NCBI GenBank assembly: GCA_013398055.1
Contig: VZRS01008262.1
Span: 174,242 to 238,241, forward strand
DNA: 64,000 nucleotides
Source: Ifrita kowaldi
Lineage: Eukaryota; Chordata; Aves; Passeriformes; Cinclosomatidae
Direction of reading: 5' to 3'
The position numbers and the translations under genes are program-made. Below are positions 1 through 11,460 of this stretch, piece by piece. The first letter of the stretch is position 1. Each line of letters opens with the position of its first letter. The notes under the pieces are model-generated. The model was not told the origin of the DNA and searched no databases. It saw only the letters and a program-made list of their open reading frames with translations.

Positions 1-2469
1 CAGAAGCTGATCAAAGATTGCTCACAAAAAAATTATTGTGCTACTGGCTGCATCCAGAACATATGGGCATAGCATTAGTCACCATGGCCTCCACAGCTCC
101 TCCAGCGATTATCATCAAGGAGAGGAGGCGTGTCGTATACTTTAAAGGCAGACACACATTTCCCGGTGTGTTTCCTAATAGCAAACACCTCTAGTATGGC
201 AGGATAAGTTGGAAATTGAGCCTTATATAAATCTGTAATGTAAAGAGTTGACCTCATTGTCACCTAAACCACAGTGCCTGGGGCATGTGTGTTATCAGCC
301 ACGTGTGTGTACTTTGTCTGGGGGCAGCCCTCCAGTGCGAGCAAACACAGCTCCTGCCTAGGGCAGCGAGGCTGAGAGGGTGGCGAGAAACAGCAGAACT
401 GGGATTTTTCCTCTTCTAATACCAGCTTCTTTTTTCTGCCATAACATACTGAGGAATGACACATTCCTTACACTCCTCACACCGAGGGGTATTTTCTGTT
501 GGCTAAACAACGTAGAGTGTGTCATTTTACTTAACCATCTTTGTAATCTCAGATAATGAAGCCACCAGGCACATATTAAAATTAGCATTGCTACCCCAAG
601 TAGACAGGGCTCTGGGTAGACTTCTCCCTTGGCTTTGTTTGGAAAAATGCTCATTAAAGGGCAGAAACGCAGTTTATGGGAAATGGCCAGAGCCTTTACA
701 ACACGCTCAGATTGCACCATTTTCTGGGGGAAGCACACATTGCCTTTCTCCTCAAGGCCCTGGGGGGGATCTTGACAGTTGTTTTTTGGCTGTTCTCTCA
801 TCTTGGCTACTACAAGGAATGAAATGCAGTGAGGTGCTGTCAATAGCCACCTCATAGAGGCACAGGAAGGACCACTGGGGCCCTGGAAATACAGCGAGCC
901 ACCAGCTGGCAGGGAGGAGAAAGAGGTCGGAGGGTCCTGTCACACTCTGCATTCAGTGTTAGCAAACTTTAGTGGCAGAGGTTTGTTCTTTTTCCTGGGC
1001 AACTGACCTTAGTGTAAGCATGGCCCAAAGCAAAGTCCGAGTCACTTTCTGGAGCCCTCAAGAATTTGTAGGGCACAAGGGCCACACCTTGAAGTAGCCA
1101 CTGATCACTGAAAATAATATGCAGAGGAATTTTCATATCTCATCAATTCCATGAGGACTGCAGAGATAAGAACAAGAAAACTCGCTGATTGACACACAGC
1201 TTGTTTGAAAACCATTTGAGGATAGTGCACAGACATGCAGCTTTTCATACCTCCTTGTCTGTCTTCATGTAGACATGCATCAAAAATGAAACCTCCTCCT
1301 GCCATATCTTGGGTACTGTCTTTTCTCAGGAAATTCACCTTGACTGGATTTTTTTTTCCATGGGCTCACACAAATCCCATAGACTATCATTTTGTTACTG
1401 TTTGTTATAAATAACCATATGTATATTAGATAAATATATAGTTGTTTTTTGCCTCCCCTGAGTGCAAAGAGGAGTGAATATATCACTTCCACTCTGACTC
1501 TGACTCTGTTTATGTGATGATGAAGTTGAGAGTTTCCATCCTTCTGTTTTATACCCTCTGAGATAGGGACATGCTTTGAATTATGTTCTTTCTTTCTTTA
1601 CTCCTTCAGATAATCTTTCAATAGCTGCTGTGGTTGCCTTTCTGCCTGTCCACACAACAGAAAAATACAATACAGAAACCTTCTACTTTGACATTTCCAT
1701 CAGGAATAAACTTCCCTGTATGCCTGCCCTTTGCTAACTTCCCACTTGTGTTTGAGTTGCTTCAAAGAGTAAATAGGGAGCTGTTCCCAGAAGCACAAGC
1801 TCTCTTTGTGAAAAACCACTCTACAAGCTAAAGGTAGTTTTTGAATCATGCCAGATTGTAGTCTTTTTATATAACAATGAACTTTTTTAAATTATTGCCA
1901 TAGTAAGTTAAAAATTAGTTACTTGTCTGGGAAGTACTTAGGCAAGATATGTCCTTAGGAAACGTATCTTCTAATTTCATTTTTGAAGCAAGATTCCATG
2001 CTATAAATCGAACCATCTTTCTCTCTGTTGCTTTTTCAATAGTGATTTTCAGATTCCCTAGGTCTTGCATGTCATTGTAACAGATTATATTGACCACAAA
2101 TGATATGTGCAGATACAGTCCTTTAGCAATTTAAATATATTGTCTTCTAGAGAATTATGATAGAAAAAGAAGTGTTAGGAAAAAAAAAATTCCTTCTATG
2201 TATTTTCAGGAAACTGCACTTTAGAAAGGTGAGAGCAAGAGCAGGGGATGTGACGTGCTGGGCATTCTGTGCCTTAAGACCAGATGAGACTCCTCCAAAG
2301 GAGAGGTTTGCTTATTCCCGTGCAGTAGAGCATCTAAAGCCAGCAGGACAAAGTGAATCAGATCATAAATGTGCAGTTTGGAGGTTATCCTGTTTGAAGC
2401 AGTAATTGCACTGCCCAAAACTTGCTAAGAAGCTGCTGTTTGCAAGGCAAATATTTTGTATCAAGACAT
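1..2469. other. Intergenic DNA, nothing recognised
   Basis: I see no gene, RNA or mobile element here. Open frames on both strands are short, overlap one another and contain no recognisable domain; the longest is 165 codons on the minus strand (358-855). A short hexamer-like repeat of CTGACT lies at about 1491-1508. Composition is moderately AT-rich with few CpG, as in the rest of the window. Confidence 0.6.
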
Positions 2470-2960
2470 TACTGGGTTTGTTACGAGCTCTGGACACATA
2501 ATAAAAAATGACTACAGTAATATCTTGATGATGGTCCCTACACTGATCAACTGCAAATGATCTGATTAACAGTCAGCTGCTGATTCCCAGTTTAATTAAT
2601 CCTGATGGGCTATTGATGCGCCGCAACTGTTTGTCCTAATAATGAGGTTTGAAATTAGACTGCGACAAGCCACTTAGACAGCTGCCAAGGAAAATAATCA
2701 TTTAGGAAGGCGAGCAATGGAGACGGCAGAGGAGGAATGGCTGCTATTTGACAGAAAATTCACATGGCTGTGTCACATGTGTTTTATTTTTACATTTGGA
2801 GCACATTAACTGTACCAGCAGTAAGTGGTGACTGCGAGACACATAACTAGCTTTACAATTAAGAGTGCTACTTCTCATCAGTATGCAAAAGCTAAACATG
2901 AAACATGAAGTGTGTTAATAGCAGAATATATGTAGCTACAGACCATTGAACAATTTAGGT
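2470..2960. promoter_or_regulatory. Candidate conserved noncoding element / developmental enhancer (left half of a 1-kb block)
   Basis: The stretch is free of simple repeats and dense in developmental factor motifs. There are E-boxes CAGCTG at 2574-2579 and 2679-2684, a double homeodomain core TTAATTAAT at 2592-2600, a TGACAG (MEIS/TGIF type) site at 2749-2754, and several TAAT cores. It also keeps scattered CpG (for example in the 2616-2670 and 2709-2724 segments) in an otherwise CpG-poor region, which suggests constraint. No open frame fits. Known: blocks of this texture in gene deserts are often deeply conserved enhancers of transcription-factor genes. Inferred: this is one of them. I have no alignment, so conservation is not shown. 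Confidence 0.5.
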
Positions 2961-3520
2961 CAGTCCTTTGCAATGTTTAATTAGACTAATATATCTGTTT
3001 GCAATTAATAACAGATGTGACAAGCTAATGTGTCCATGTACTGACAAATTAACCTTTGCCCATCAGCTGCTCGGATCTGTGAGAAAAGTGCCATGTTTTG
3101 CCTCTGTTCAACTGAACCTAAATAAAATTGCAGGATAATTATAAACATAAATGTTAATAGAATGTGCTTTCCATGGGACGCAGAGACCAAAGGCAAGTAT
3201 TTCTCAGCCAGGTCGTCGTACTGTACTTTGCCACGTGTCAAAACCTGCAAATTATATTTTTCCATTTGTCTCAGTGCAATTAGTGTGTGGTTTGACAGAT
3301 GCTAGTTCGATAGTCCCCACCGCCAGTGGACCCAGGACATACCAGAAACCCTAAATTAATAGCCAGGGTAAGAATGCTTCCATAGCCATTCAATCTTTGG
3401 CTTTATTTGCTGTCTGCAAGCAAATGTGCCCTCAATTTGTGACAAGCCTTGCCACTGAAGTGACGTGGCAGACATGTCTGTCAGGACTTGGGCTGAGGCC
3501 ATCAGCATATTCCAGATAAG
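2961..3520. promoter_or_regulatory. Candidate conserved noncoding element (right half of the 1-kb block)
   Basis: This continues the texture of the preceding block: an E-box CAGCTG at 3064-3069, a TGACAG site at 3293-3298 just after a CAATTAG homeodomain core, and clusters of retained CpG around 3212-3236 and 3307-3322. It ends where sequence turns pyrimidine-rich and then AT-repetitive. It may be the same enhancer as the left half or a second module. Function and target gene are unknown to me. Confidence 0.45.
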
Positions 3521-3618
3521 TAATGGGAACATCTCTCACCCCCTGGGCTGGTGGTCTGTTTGTATTTCCAATATCACCTCTCTTTCATTCTCTTTATTTC
3601 TCTCCTGCTCCCTCCCCC

Positions 3619-3710
3619 ATATATAGATATATATTTTTAATATGTATATAAAAATATATTTTTTTTTTTAATTATAGGCACCTTATATATATGTTATGTA
3701 TACATATTGT
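3619..3710. repeat. AT-rich low-complexity tract
   Basis: Runs of TATA and AAATAT with a T-run near 3659-3670 make an AT-rich low-complexity stretch. It follows a pyrimidine-rich segment (about 3577-3618). It has no coding potential. Confidence 0.8.
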
Positions 3711-3789
3711 AGGCATCGTTCCCTGCTCTGCATTAAGATCTGTTAATAAAATACTGTAATTGGTGGGACTCAATGAGATTGTGGTTTTT

Positions 3790-3905
3790 TATAAATATAT
3801 ATAATGTATGCATGTGTGTATATATATACACACATTCATACCCATATACATACACACGGAAATGTGTGGGTATGTATGTATACACATATATGCATCTGTC
3901 TATTA
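3790..3905. repeat. Degenerate TA/TG/CA microsatellite
   Basis: Alternating purine-pyrimidine DNA made of TATA, TGTG, CACA and TACA blocks, with many short inverted repeats between the TG-type and CA-type blocks. The 64-codon minus-strand frame over it (3733-3927) is a by-product: it reads Tyr/Val/His-rich low complexity. Confidence 0.85.
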
Positions 3906-6900
3906 TTTGTAGTAAAGGTAATTGCAAATAATATTATAAGATTTTAAATTCCATTAAGTGGTTATTTTTCTCTAAATTTCATGGAAACTGCAACCTTTTT
4001 GTCTTTAAGGTTTCAAAAGCGAGAGGCATGTTTGGGTGTTCCACATCTCCATGCTTACCACTTCTGCAAAATCAGCCTTTTTGGGTGTACTGATGTTGGC
4101 ATATTGGCTTCCTTTAAGTTCTCTCTGTTAATGGCTCTCAAAGACTGGATACTGACCTAGGCATGCCCAGCACTGCCACTCCTGAAAATCTTGCTCTGCA
4201 CTTTTGCATGCATGTTGATTAGGAACTAATAGCTGGCATCCCTGGAGGCTGCCTTTGTGCTGAGATGGTATGAAACCTGTTATGTGATTCTACATGGCAT
4301 GTCCTTGGGAGCAACCAAGCCTGGGACTCCCCCTGGGACCCAAGAGATGAGGCTCTCCAGTGCTGGGCACTTTGGAGGAACTTTCAGCACATGCCCTTGA
4401 TAGGTACTTTCCACTAATGCCTGAAGTTTTGGTCCCACGACCAACCCCATCTTTGGATCATATTTATAGCATCACATCTGAGACTGAGTAGTAGCAAGTC
4501 ATCAGCAGCCTACAACTAGCAACAGGATTTGAAGAAAAACCCATAAAAATAGGGCTACATTAAAACACAAAGGAGCTATCAATTACATGTGCTACTGCTC
4601 CTTTGGACACCTGCTTTGTGCTGCTCGAATATACACATAAGGACTAGGCATATATCGACATCCCTCACCCAAATAAGTGTCAAGAGGTAAAGCATTATTA
4701 TCTCTCAGCCATAAAACCACAGTCTCCACTCATTTTCCCTCCTAAAGGTCAGACATTCGCAGCCTGCATGTACTGCCCCTAAAATGAATGCCACACTGTC
4801 ATCAGCATTCAGCACCATGGCTGCAGAATAAAGGGAGCCCAGCCAGCCATATGAGAAAGAGGAGATAAAAAGAAAGCGGAAAGCAAAAATAAAATGCCTT
4901 AAGTCTGTGCAGCAGACTTTTGCCCTCCCTCACTAATCAATTGTCCTCCTGGTGTTCGTTCTGTGCACCAAGTGAGTCTGGCATGTGGGATGGGCTGTGC
5001 AGAGACCAGCAACCACCCAAATACACAGCACAGCCCTGGCCCGTGCAGGCAAGAGCAGCAGTGAGGCACCCTGCAGCTCTTCCATGCAAAGAGCAAACAA
5101 GTGCTGCTTCCACAGCACAGAGGACTCATCCTCCTAAGCTCTGAGAAACCTTGAGGCCCTTGTTCCCTTTCACTCAATGTAAGTTTTGTTTTACAGTGAA
5201 ATGTTCCTCTGCAAAAGCTGTCCTTGGCAAGGGGAGTGGAGATGCAGAGCAGGAGCCATGGGGATGGCACCTCCCTGCTGCCTTAGGCTCTGTTGATAAA
5301 CCCATATTACTGATGGGATTTATTCACAGTGGACCTTGGGCAGGGTTGCCACCCACCATGCTCATCGGTGTTACAGCAACAAGTCACAGGACATTCCTAC
5401 ATCTTAAGGCCAAATATTCTATCCTGTAAACTGTGTCTTAAATCAAATTTCTAAGTGAAATTACCACCTCACTTGAAACTCTGAATAGGCATTTTTCAAT
5501 TCTACTTTGGAATGATTTTTTTGTTTTGATTTTTTTCCTTCTGATCTGTTAGGAAAATTCATCCTTCAATTGAAAATAAATTTAGGAAGGTATGTAATCT
5601 GAATCAGCCAACAGCTTGGAGTGCAGCCTAGTCTGACATATCAACAGTCTGGGAGGAAGTCAGCAATGCCAATCTTTCCCCCGAAGCTCTGATGTGAGGG
5701 CAGTAGAAGCGAGGGTAGAAGGAAGAGACTGTGCTGAGAAGTCCAGTGTTACAGCTGGATGTTTGCATAGAAAGGAGCAAGCCCTACAACAGAAAATGCT
5801 GCCCAAAACTGTTTAGGTACAGCCTATATGCATTTTTTATGTTTATGGCAGTTTAAGCTTATGGAAGAGGCCTCTGCCTAAGCAACAGCCAGAGTTTCAG
5901 GCTCTTGTTTGCCTTTCTGGCCTGAGTTTTGCTCTGTGTGTTTGGTGACAGGACAATACAGGGCACACTGGCAGATGTTTCTCTTTCCAGAGCAGCAGAG
6001 GCGAAGAGTTGCTCCATGCTCAGATACTGGAAATGCCCAGAGCACGACCTGCAGGGCGCATGTGCCAGCTACACTATGGACTTGTCTTTTCAGGTTTGCT
6101 TTCAATAATTGTACAACAGCTCGTGTTTGAAGGAGGGAATAGATTTTGAGATTACTCCTGCCCCCTTTTTGCCCTGTGTATCCTTGGGAGCATGGCAGAA
6201 AGGTAGCTGCTGGCGCTCAGGGGAAAAAAGAAGTGTAATGGATTGGAAAAGCGTATACTTTACTTTGAAAAGTTCATCCACATGTTTCTGGGTAGTTAAA
6301 AAAAAAAAAAAAAAAATCTATAAATGCTACATAACTTTTTAATGAGTATGGCCTTCAGCTAGGCTGAACTTCCAAAAATGGGCTTGAACTACTACAATAC
6401 TGTATCCTGATAGCTTCCCGTGTAAGGAAGCCTGTGTTTGTGTGCTTCCAGGAAACCAGTGTGACAACTGTGTATGAACCTAATAGCAGGAGATATAGAA
6501 CCAATAATTTCTAAATGATGTGTGAGACTTTGGAGTGGATTTATCCCTCTCACCCCAGTTCTGAAAGGCTCCTCACCAAGGAGCGAGTGGTTTACTGCCT
6601 TGTGTGGGGTTGCTGAGCTGAGGGATGTACCTGTGCCTGTTTCTGCAGGAAGCCAAAACAGAGGTTTGGAAAGATGGGCAGTTTAAAGCTGAACACAGTT
6701 CCTGTCCTTTGGGTCAGCATGTTTCTGCCACAGCAAGTCTCCCCACAGAGGTGCCAAAGGTGGATATTTTCTGCAGGATCCCAGCACAATGCCCAGTCCA
6801 CATGCTGAGCACTGGATTCTCTCTTCTGAGTATTTAGGTAGCAAAGAGGAAATGAATGAAAATCTGATATTCAGCATATATGCAGGCATAGCAGATAGGG

Positions 6901-7680
6901 TGGAATTAACTCTTTGACTGTCGTTCTTGCTATTTTACTTTAAAATGTGAGGCTTTTTATTATTTCTTCATGTGCATGTCAACCATTGTGTCTCTCATTG
7001 CAAGACTCACTTCGTTCCTCTGTAGAACTACAATCAAAGGATACATGTATGAGGGGCCTAATAATTTTCAGAGATTTTTATTTCAAGCCATTAAAGCTGA
7101 AATACATTACTCCCTTTCCAAAGCTTTCAGACAATAAGCAGATGAAAGCTCTGGGCTTTCTGTTGTTCTTGTTCTTCCACTTGTACAAATAACACATAAT
7201 AACACCTGCATTCAAAAACCAGGTTTTTTGCCCTTCATATCCCAAAACAGTATAAATTGATGTGGTTCAGATCAGCTATTAAAAATTCCTCTCTACCTTC
7301 GCCTCAATTTATAGCAAAGCAATATGGCTCTGGTAGACTGGTGTTACGAATACATGGTATTACTGCATAACCTATCATATGAAATTAGATTCTCTATCAA
7401 AACCAAAAGTTTTAGCAGGATGAAATTATGATTCTGTGAGCAGGTCTCCTGCTCTGGCATCAACATTGATGCAAAATTGATGAAACTTCCAAGTGAAATT
7501 GCATTGTTTGATCTTCACAGTCCTGGAATAACATAGCCTAAAGCTACAGTTTCTGTAAACTTACTTTGCACAAACGACTTAGCCAGTACTGATGTATTGA
7601 CATAGTGTGCCCATGAATGACATTAGGGCTACTTAGAAAAGAGACAAAATAACAGCAAAAGAATGCAGCAATTGGTTCTG
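3906..7680. other. Intergenic DNA, nothing recognised except a poly-A tract
   Basis: No gene or element recognised. GC is somewhat raised at about 4900-5340 and 5890-6070, where overlapping frames open on both strands (for example 4899-5270 minus, 123 codons). These frames have no domain and no consistent strand. The one clear local feature is the A-run listed separately. Confidence 0.55.
6298..6317. repeat. Poly-A tract (20 A)
   Basis: An uninterrupted run of 20 A. It is not preceded by any sequence I can identify as a retroposon or processed pseudogene, so I treat it as a simple repeat. Confidence 0.9.
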
Positions 7681-7771
7681 AAATTACCTTTTTCCAGTGA
7701 ACCTCTCTGAAAAATTACCTTTTTCTGCTGAGTCTCACTCAAAAATTACCTTTTCCAACTGAAGCTCTCTC
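7681..7771. repeat. Three-unit minisatellite, unit about 30 bp
   Basis: Three head-to-tail units are visible at 7681-7710, 7711-7740 and 7741-7771. Each opens with an AAATTACCTTTT core, continues into a variable CAGTGA/GCTGAG/ACTGAA segment, and closes with a CTCTCT- or CTCACT-like segment. Lengths are 30, 30 and 31 bp. Divergence between units shows that the array is not very recent. Confidence 0.85.
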
Positions 7772-9399
7772 AAAGTGCCTTGATGTTAAGCAATATAGTT
7801 TTTAGTTGAAAATGTCACAAGGCCATGAAAAGAAATTGATAGAAAATTTCAGGGTTCCTTGTTGATATTTGAAGCAGCCTGTGGATTTTTTTCTTTAACA
7901 CAGATCTTCTCTGCTGTGCTACCACTTTGATTTCTGTATTGCCCAAACCAGCATGTTTCCAGGCTTAATGGCTTCACCGAGAGGAATGTGAAGGTGATTT
8001 AGTTATTTCTGTGGAGGTGATGTTACCAGGAGGAAATTGGTAAACAGATGTCTTCTGAGCCCTTTCCAGTCGCATACAAGGCATTGGTTTGTTTTTAATT
8101 GTGAATTAGAATAAATAATCTCTCTCAATGTCTTTCTTTTTAGTGCATATATAAATGCAACAGTACTCTGATTATCTGAACTACTTAGGCGAAGGTGTTC
8201 AGATATTTGTCTACATATGTGGCTGATAAGAAATAGTGATCCAGAGCTCATGGAAATCAATGGAAGGACTCCCACAGCATCAGCAGGCTTTAGTTTCGAC
8301 CTGTAACTGGAAGTTAAGAGACCAGGTGACTGTCAGCAGGAATTTAGAGTGGAGGATTGCACAGGCAGGGATCAGGTTTTTCTGTACTTGATAAGACTGA
8401 AGCCTCAGGCTGTTCATGCAGGTGGATCTAACACCTGTACACAGCCTCAGTGAACTGTGGCAGGCAAAAGAGGCAGTGTATTAGCAAAACTGGGAGCCAG
8501 GAGACACCAAGATTAAAGGTATGGGCACCTGAATAAGATACCAAGAGACAGCTAGGGGATAATTTCACAGTGCAGTGGCAGTAATTGCATGTGTACAAGT
8601 TCTTACTGTGGTACATGCAAGGTGAATTTTCTCTGAGGAGTAAGGTACTTTGCATTTACTGAAGGCTTGGGCATGGATGCAGGCAATTACTGCAGGGGAG
8701 CTGGCTCTCTGCTAGCTCCCACTCCTGTAACGAGTTCACGTGCTCATGACGTGGGGGAGAATTCAGCTCACTTGCAACACTTGGTCTAAAATAGCAATTA
8801 AGGTTCCTTCAATAGTCAATGGAGACAGAGAGACCCCTCCAAGTTCCTCCCACCTGTCCTGGTGGAATTTTCATCCCTTCTGATCAGAGGTCTTTAGGAA
8901 GTTGTGGGCATTCCTGCTGCCTGCATGCAGTCAACCTGCCATGCTCCATCACATGCACAGTCCTTCACAGAGGTGGCTGTGCAATACCAGCCTTGTGGGT
9001 AACCTGCAATCTACCTGGGAGACAGAGCACTGAACCTTCTGTGCACTGCTGTCCCCTTCCCAACAGCCTGTGCCCAGTTCCTGAAGGAACTGCCTTGAGG
9101 CAGCTCTCTCTTCCTATTGACAGTGGAGGGACATCAAAGACAACCATGACTGGATGGGGCAGATCCATCATGAAGATGTGAGACCAAGGGCTGGCTGCAT
9201 GGATGCTCTAGGCTGATTTGAATGAGCTGTGGATATGAGATTACCTCTGAAACAGAGTGCAGGTCAACATCTTATGGAGACAGTGAGCAATGACCTACCC
9301 AATAAAAAGGGAGAAATGCAGTCTTGGACTGTTTAACTTCCCAAAGGACAGCTGAATTTCATGGGAGTAAAGTTGTATACAAGTTGTGATTTTAAACAT
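7772..9399. other. Intergenic DNA, nothing recognised
   Basis: No gene or repeat family recognised. A somewhat GC-richer patch at about 8815-9180 holds a 120-codon plus-strand frame (8819-9181) with a minus-strand frame over the same bases. It has no domain and no splice-site context that would make a convincing exon. Confidence 0.55.
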
Positions 9400-9720
9400 G
9401 AATTGTTTGAAACAGACAAATGATAAATAGATAAATTAATTAAACAGAAATGTATTTGAGATAATATTAAGAAAATTAATTACAAATCCCTTTTGGTTGT
9501 GTATTGTGCTACAAAGGAAACAGAACAATGCATTTAAGAGAGGATACTTGAGCATCAGCTATTATCGGTCGATGAACACTGCAAGATCAGCTTTGAAGTT
9601 TATATTTAATTAATATATTGAGCAGATTTATCCAGATAAAAGCCTACAAGAGGAACAAAATACTCCTCGTAGAAATGTGCATCTTGTGTAAGTTTTTGAG
9701 GCACTGTAGAATACGTTTAT
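9400..9720. promoter_or_regulatory. Candidate conserved noncoding element, homeodomain-rich
   Basis: AT-rich block with two tandem homeodomain-type cores, ATTAATTAA at 9435-9443 and TTTAATTAAT at 9605-9614, plus many isolated TAAT sites. Between them lies a CpG-bearing segment (TCGGTCGA at 9565-9572), which stands out in this CpG-poor DNA. No simple repeat and no open frame. The call is by texture only. Confidence 0.4.
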
Positions 9721-9754
9721 TACAAGTTATGGCATTTCAAACTGATGCCCTGAA

Positions 9755-9772
9755 TTCCCTGAATTCAGGGAA
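9755..9772. repeat. 18-bp perfect palindrome
   Basis: The bases TTCCCTGAATTCAGGGAA read the same on both strands with no spacer. An extra direct copy of CCCTGAATT sits immediately upstream at 9748-9756, so the palindrome overlaps a short tandem duplication. No function is apparent. Confidence 0.9.
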
Positions 9773-9829
9773 AACATAGGATTAACCAGAACCCTAAAAA
9801 ATGTGAAAAATTCATTGCTTCCCTTAGAA

Positions 9830-10080
9830 AATCTATCCAATACCTTCATTAATGTCATGTATATTGACTTAAATCATTGGTCAATGCTTTCTGCCCGTGG
9901 CTCTGACATTGTTACCAGGATTGTAACTACAGCTGGCTGGAAATAGGCAGTTACGCACTGTGAAAGCATTTGAGGTTTCAGAATTTGTTATCAATATCTG
10001 TAACTGCAGAGGAATGAACCCTTCTGTGTTATTGCATTAACCACAGCTTAATGAAACTGATGGAGTCACCCTAACACATT
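9830..10080. promoter_or_regulatory. Candidate conserved noncoding element
   Basis: Non-repetitive block containing TAAT cores, an AGCTGG-type E-box-like segment near 9932, and a CpG within the ACGC segment near 9954. It resembles the other enhancer-like blocks and is separated from the one at 9400-9720 only by the palindrome region. Not aligned to anything. Confidence 0.35.
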
Positions 10081-11319
10081 TTGGGCTGCATGTATATGCC
10101 TTGCCAGAAGTGGAGCAGTGCTGTGGTCCAGCATGTGCCTGAGCAGGAGTGTGCCAGCTCTGAGTGCCACCTGGGTGGTGGTAGGAAGGTCACAGATAGG
10201 TGACACTCAGGACTAAGTGTTTTTGCACAGTTTTGAAACTGTTTGCTGCCTTTGCCAGTCCTCCCCTAGCTCATGGAAGGTTCAGGGGGCTTTTCCAGAA
10301 GGGGTGGGAAGATGGATGTGAATGTAAGTATTTATACTCACAGTATAACAGTAATTTACAGTATGCATACTCAGTAAGAATATTTGGCATGGGGCAAATC
10401 TTTTTGGTAGTGGATGCTAATTTTTATAAAAATCCTATTTTCTTGTGCCAGTCCAAATCTTTCTGGCTGCAAACAGCTTGCCAGGACTGATGTGGGGAAA
10501 AGGGATGCAACTTTCCACCGGTGGCTCAGGCAAGGAGTGCTATGAAGCCCTTCAATCCACAGACAGCAGTGAAGGCCCTCAAGGGTGATGCCAGCACAGG
10601 AGGTGCAGTTACCTGTGCCAGAAGTGAGTGCTCTGCAGAGCAGCGTGCAGTGACAGCTAACAGAGGGAGGTTCACAAGCAAATCCTGCAGATGACAGCCT
10701 CTGCACAATGTTAGTGCCTGGGAAGCCACATCGTGTCTTTTCCAAGCCCATCCTCTTCTTCCTGTAAGTAACACCCTTCAGTAGTTCCCTCTCGAGGTTC
10801 TGCCATAATACCACAAGGAAGTGTAACTATTTAACAGGCCAAAAGGGCAGTTTCTATGAAAATCTCTTACAAAGTAAAATAGTGTAGGTACACCCCTTAC
10901 CAGGCATGGCAGCAAATGTCCTATGGTTTTCCTGAAGGAAAGAGTACTCTGAATCTTTTCATTTAAAAGACATGGAATGTGTCTCTTCCCAAATCAGCAT
11001 CCATTTCAAAGGAGTCAGCTCTGGCACCCCACAGCCCAGCCAGGCCTGCCTCTGGGTCTGCCTCTGCTGAGCTCAGTTTTTGGGGCTGCATGTGGCCAAC
11101 GTGCCCCAACAACTCCCAGAGGAAAGCTGTTTTGTTGGAGGAATTGTCTGTTAATCAGGAGACACAGGCCAGCTCTTTTAGCAATAATTAGCTTGGTGCA
11201 CTCGGGTATCCTGGCACAGAGAGATGAGATTTTAACACTCAGCTACATTTCATGCTGAAACTAATCTATTACAACCTTTGGAATTTTAATCATTGCTACC
11301 TCATTAACCTGCTAATGGA
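10081..11319. other. Intergenic DNA, nothing recognised
   Basis: Mixed composition, GC-richer at about 10490-10800. A 147-codon minus-strand frame (10371-10814) and two smaller overlapping frames lie here. None carries a domain I know, and the same bases are open on both strands, so I treat them as chance. Confidence 0.55.
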
Positions 11320-11460
11320 CACAGAATCACAAAATAATCTGAGTTGGAAGGAACCCAGAAGGACCATCAAGTCCAACCTTGTGCATGGTCCATACAGGAA
11401 TTGAACCTGTGACCTTGGTGTTATTGGCACCATGCTCTGACCAACAGGGCTCTCCTGTCT
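11320..11460 (-). mobile_element. SINE with tRNA-Ile-like head and CR1 tail (TguSINE1-like)
   Basis: Read on the minus strand, the element opens with about 75 bp matching tRNA-Ile(AAT) (plus 11386-11460). It keeps the anticodon context CCAATAAC, the following CCAAGGT variable region, a box B-like GGTTCAATTCC, and a 3' TGGACCA. The box A region is diverged. It then passes into about 62 bp of CR1 3' tail (11320-11381), with the typical GGTTGGACTTGATGG block, and closes with TGATTCTGTG. Such tRNA-head/CR1-tail SINEs are known from zebra finch; they are Pol III transcribed and copied by CR1 reverse transcriptase. Mutations in the promoter boxes and tRNA stems make this an old, inactive copy and not a tRNA gene. 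Confidence 0.85.

Noticed and set aside
4808..4820. REST/NRSF (RE1) site
   Set aside because: The left half TTCAGCACC-NN-GG is perfect, but the right half does not match the consensus.
11386..11460. tRNA-Ile gene
   Set aside because: Box A and several stem positions are mutated and it is fused to a CR1 tail, so it is a SINE head and not a functional tRNA.
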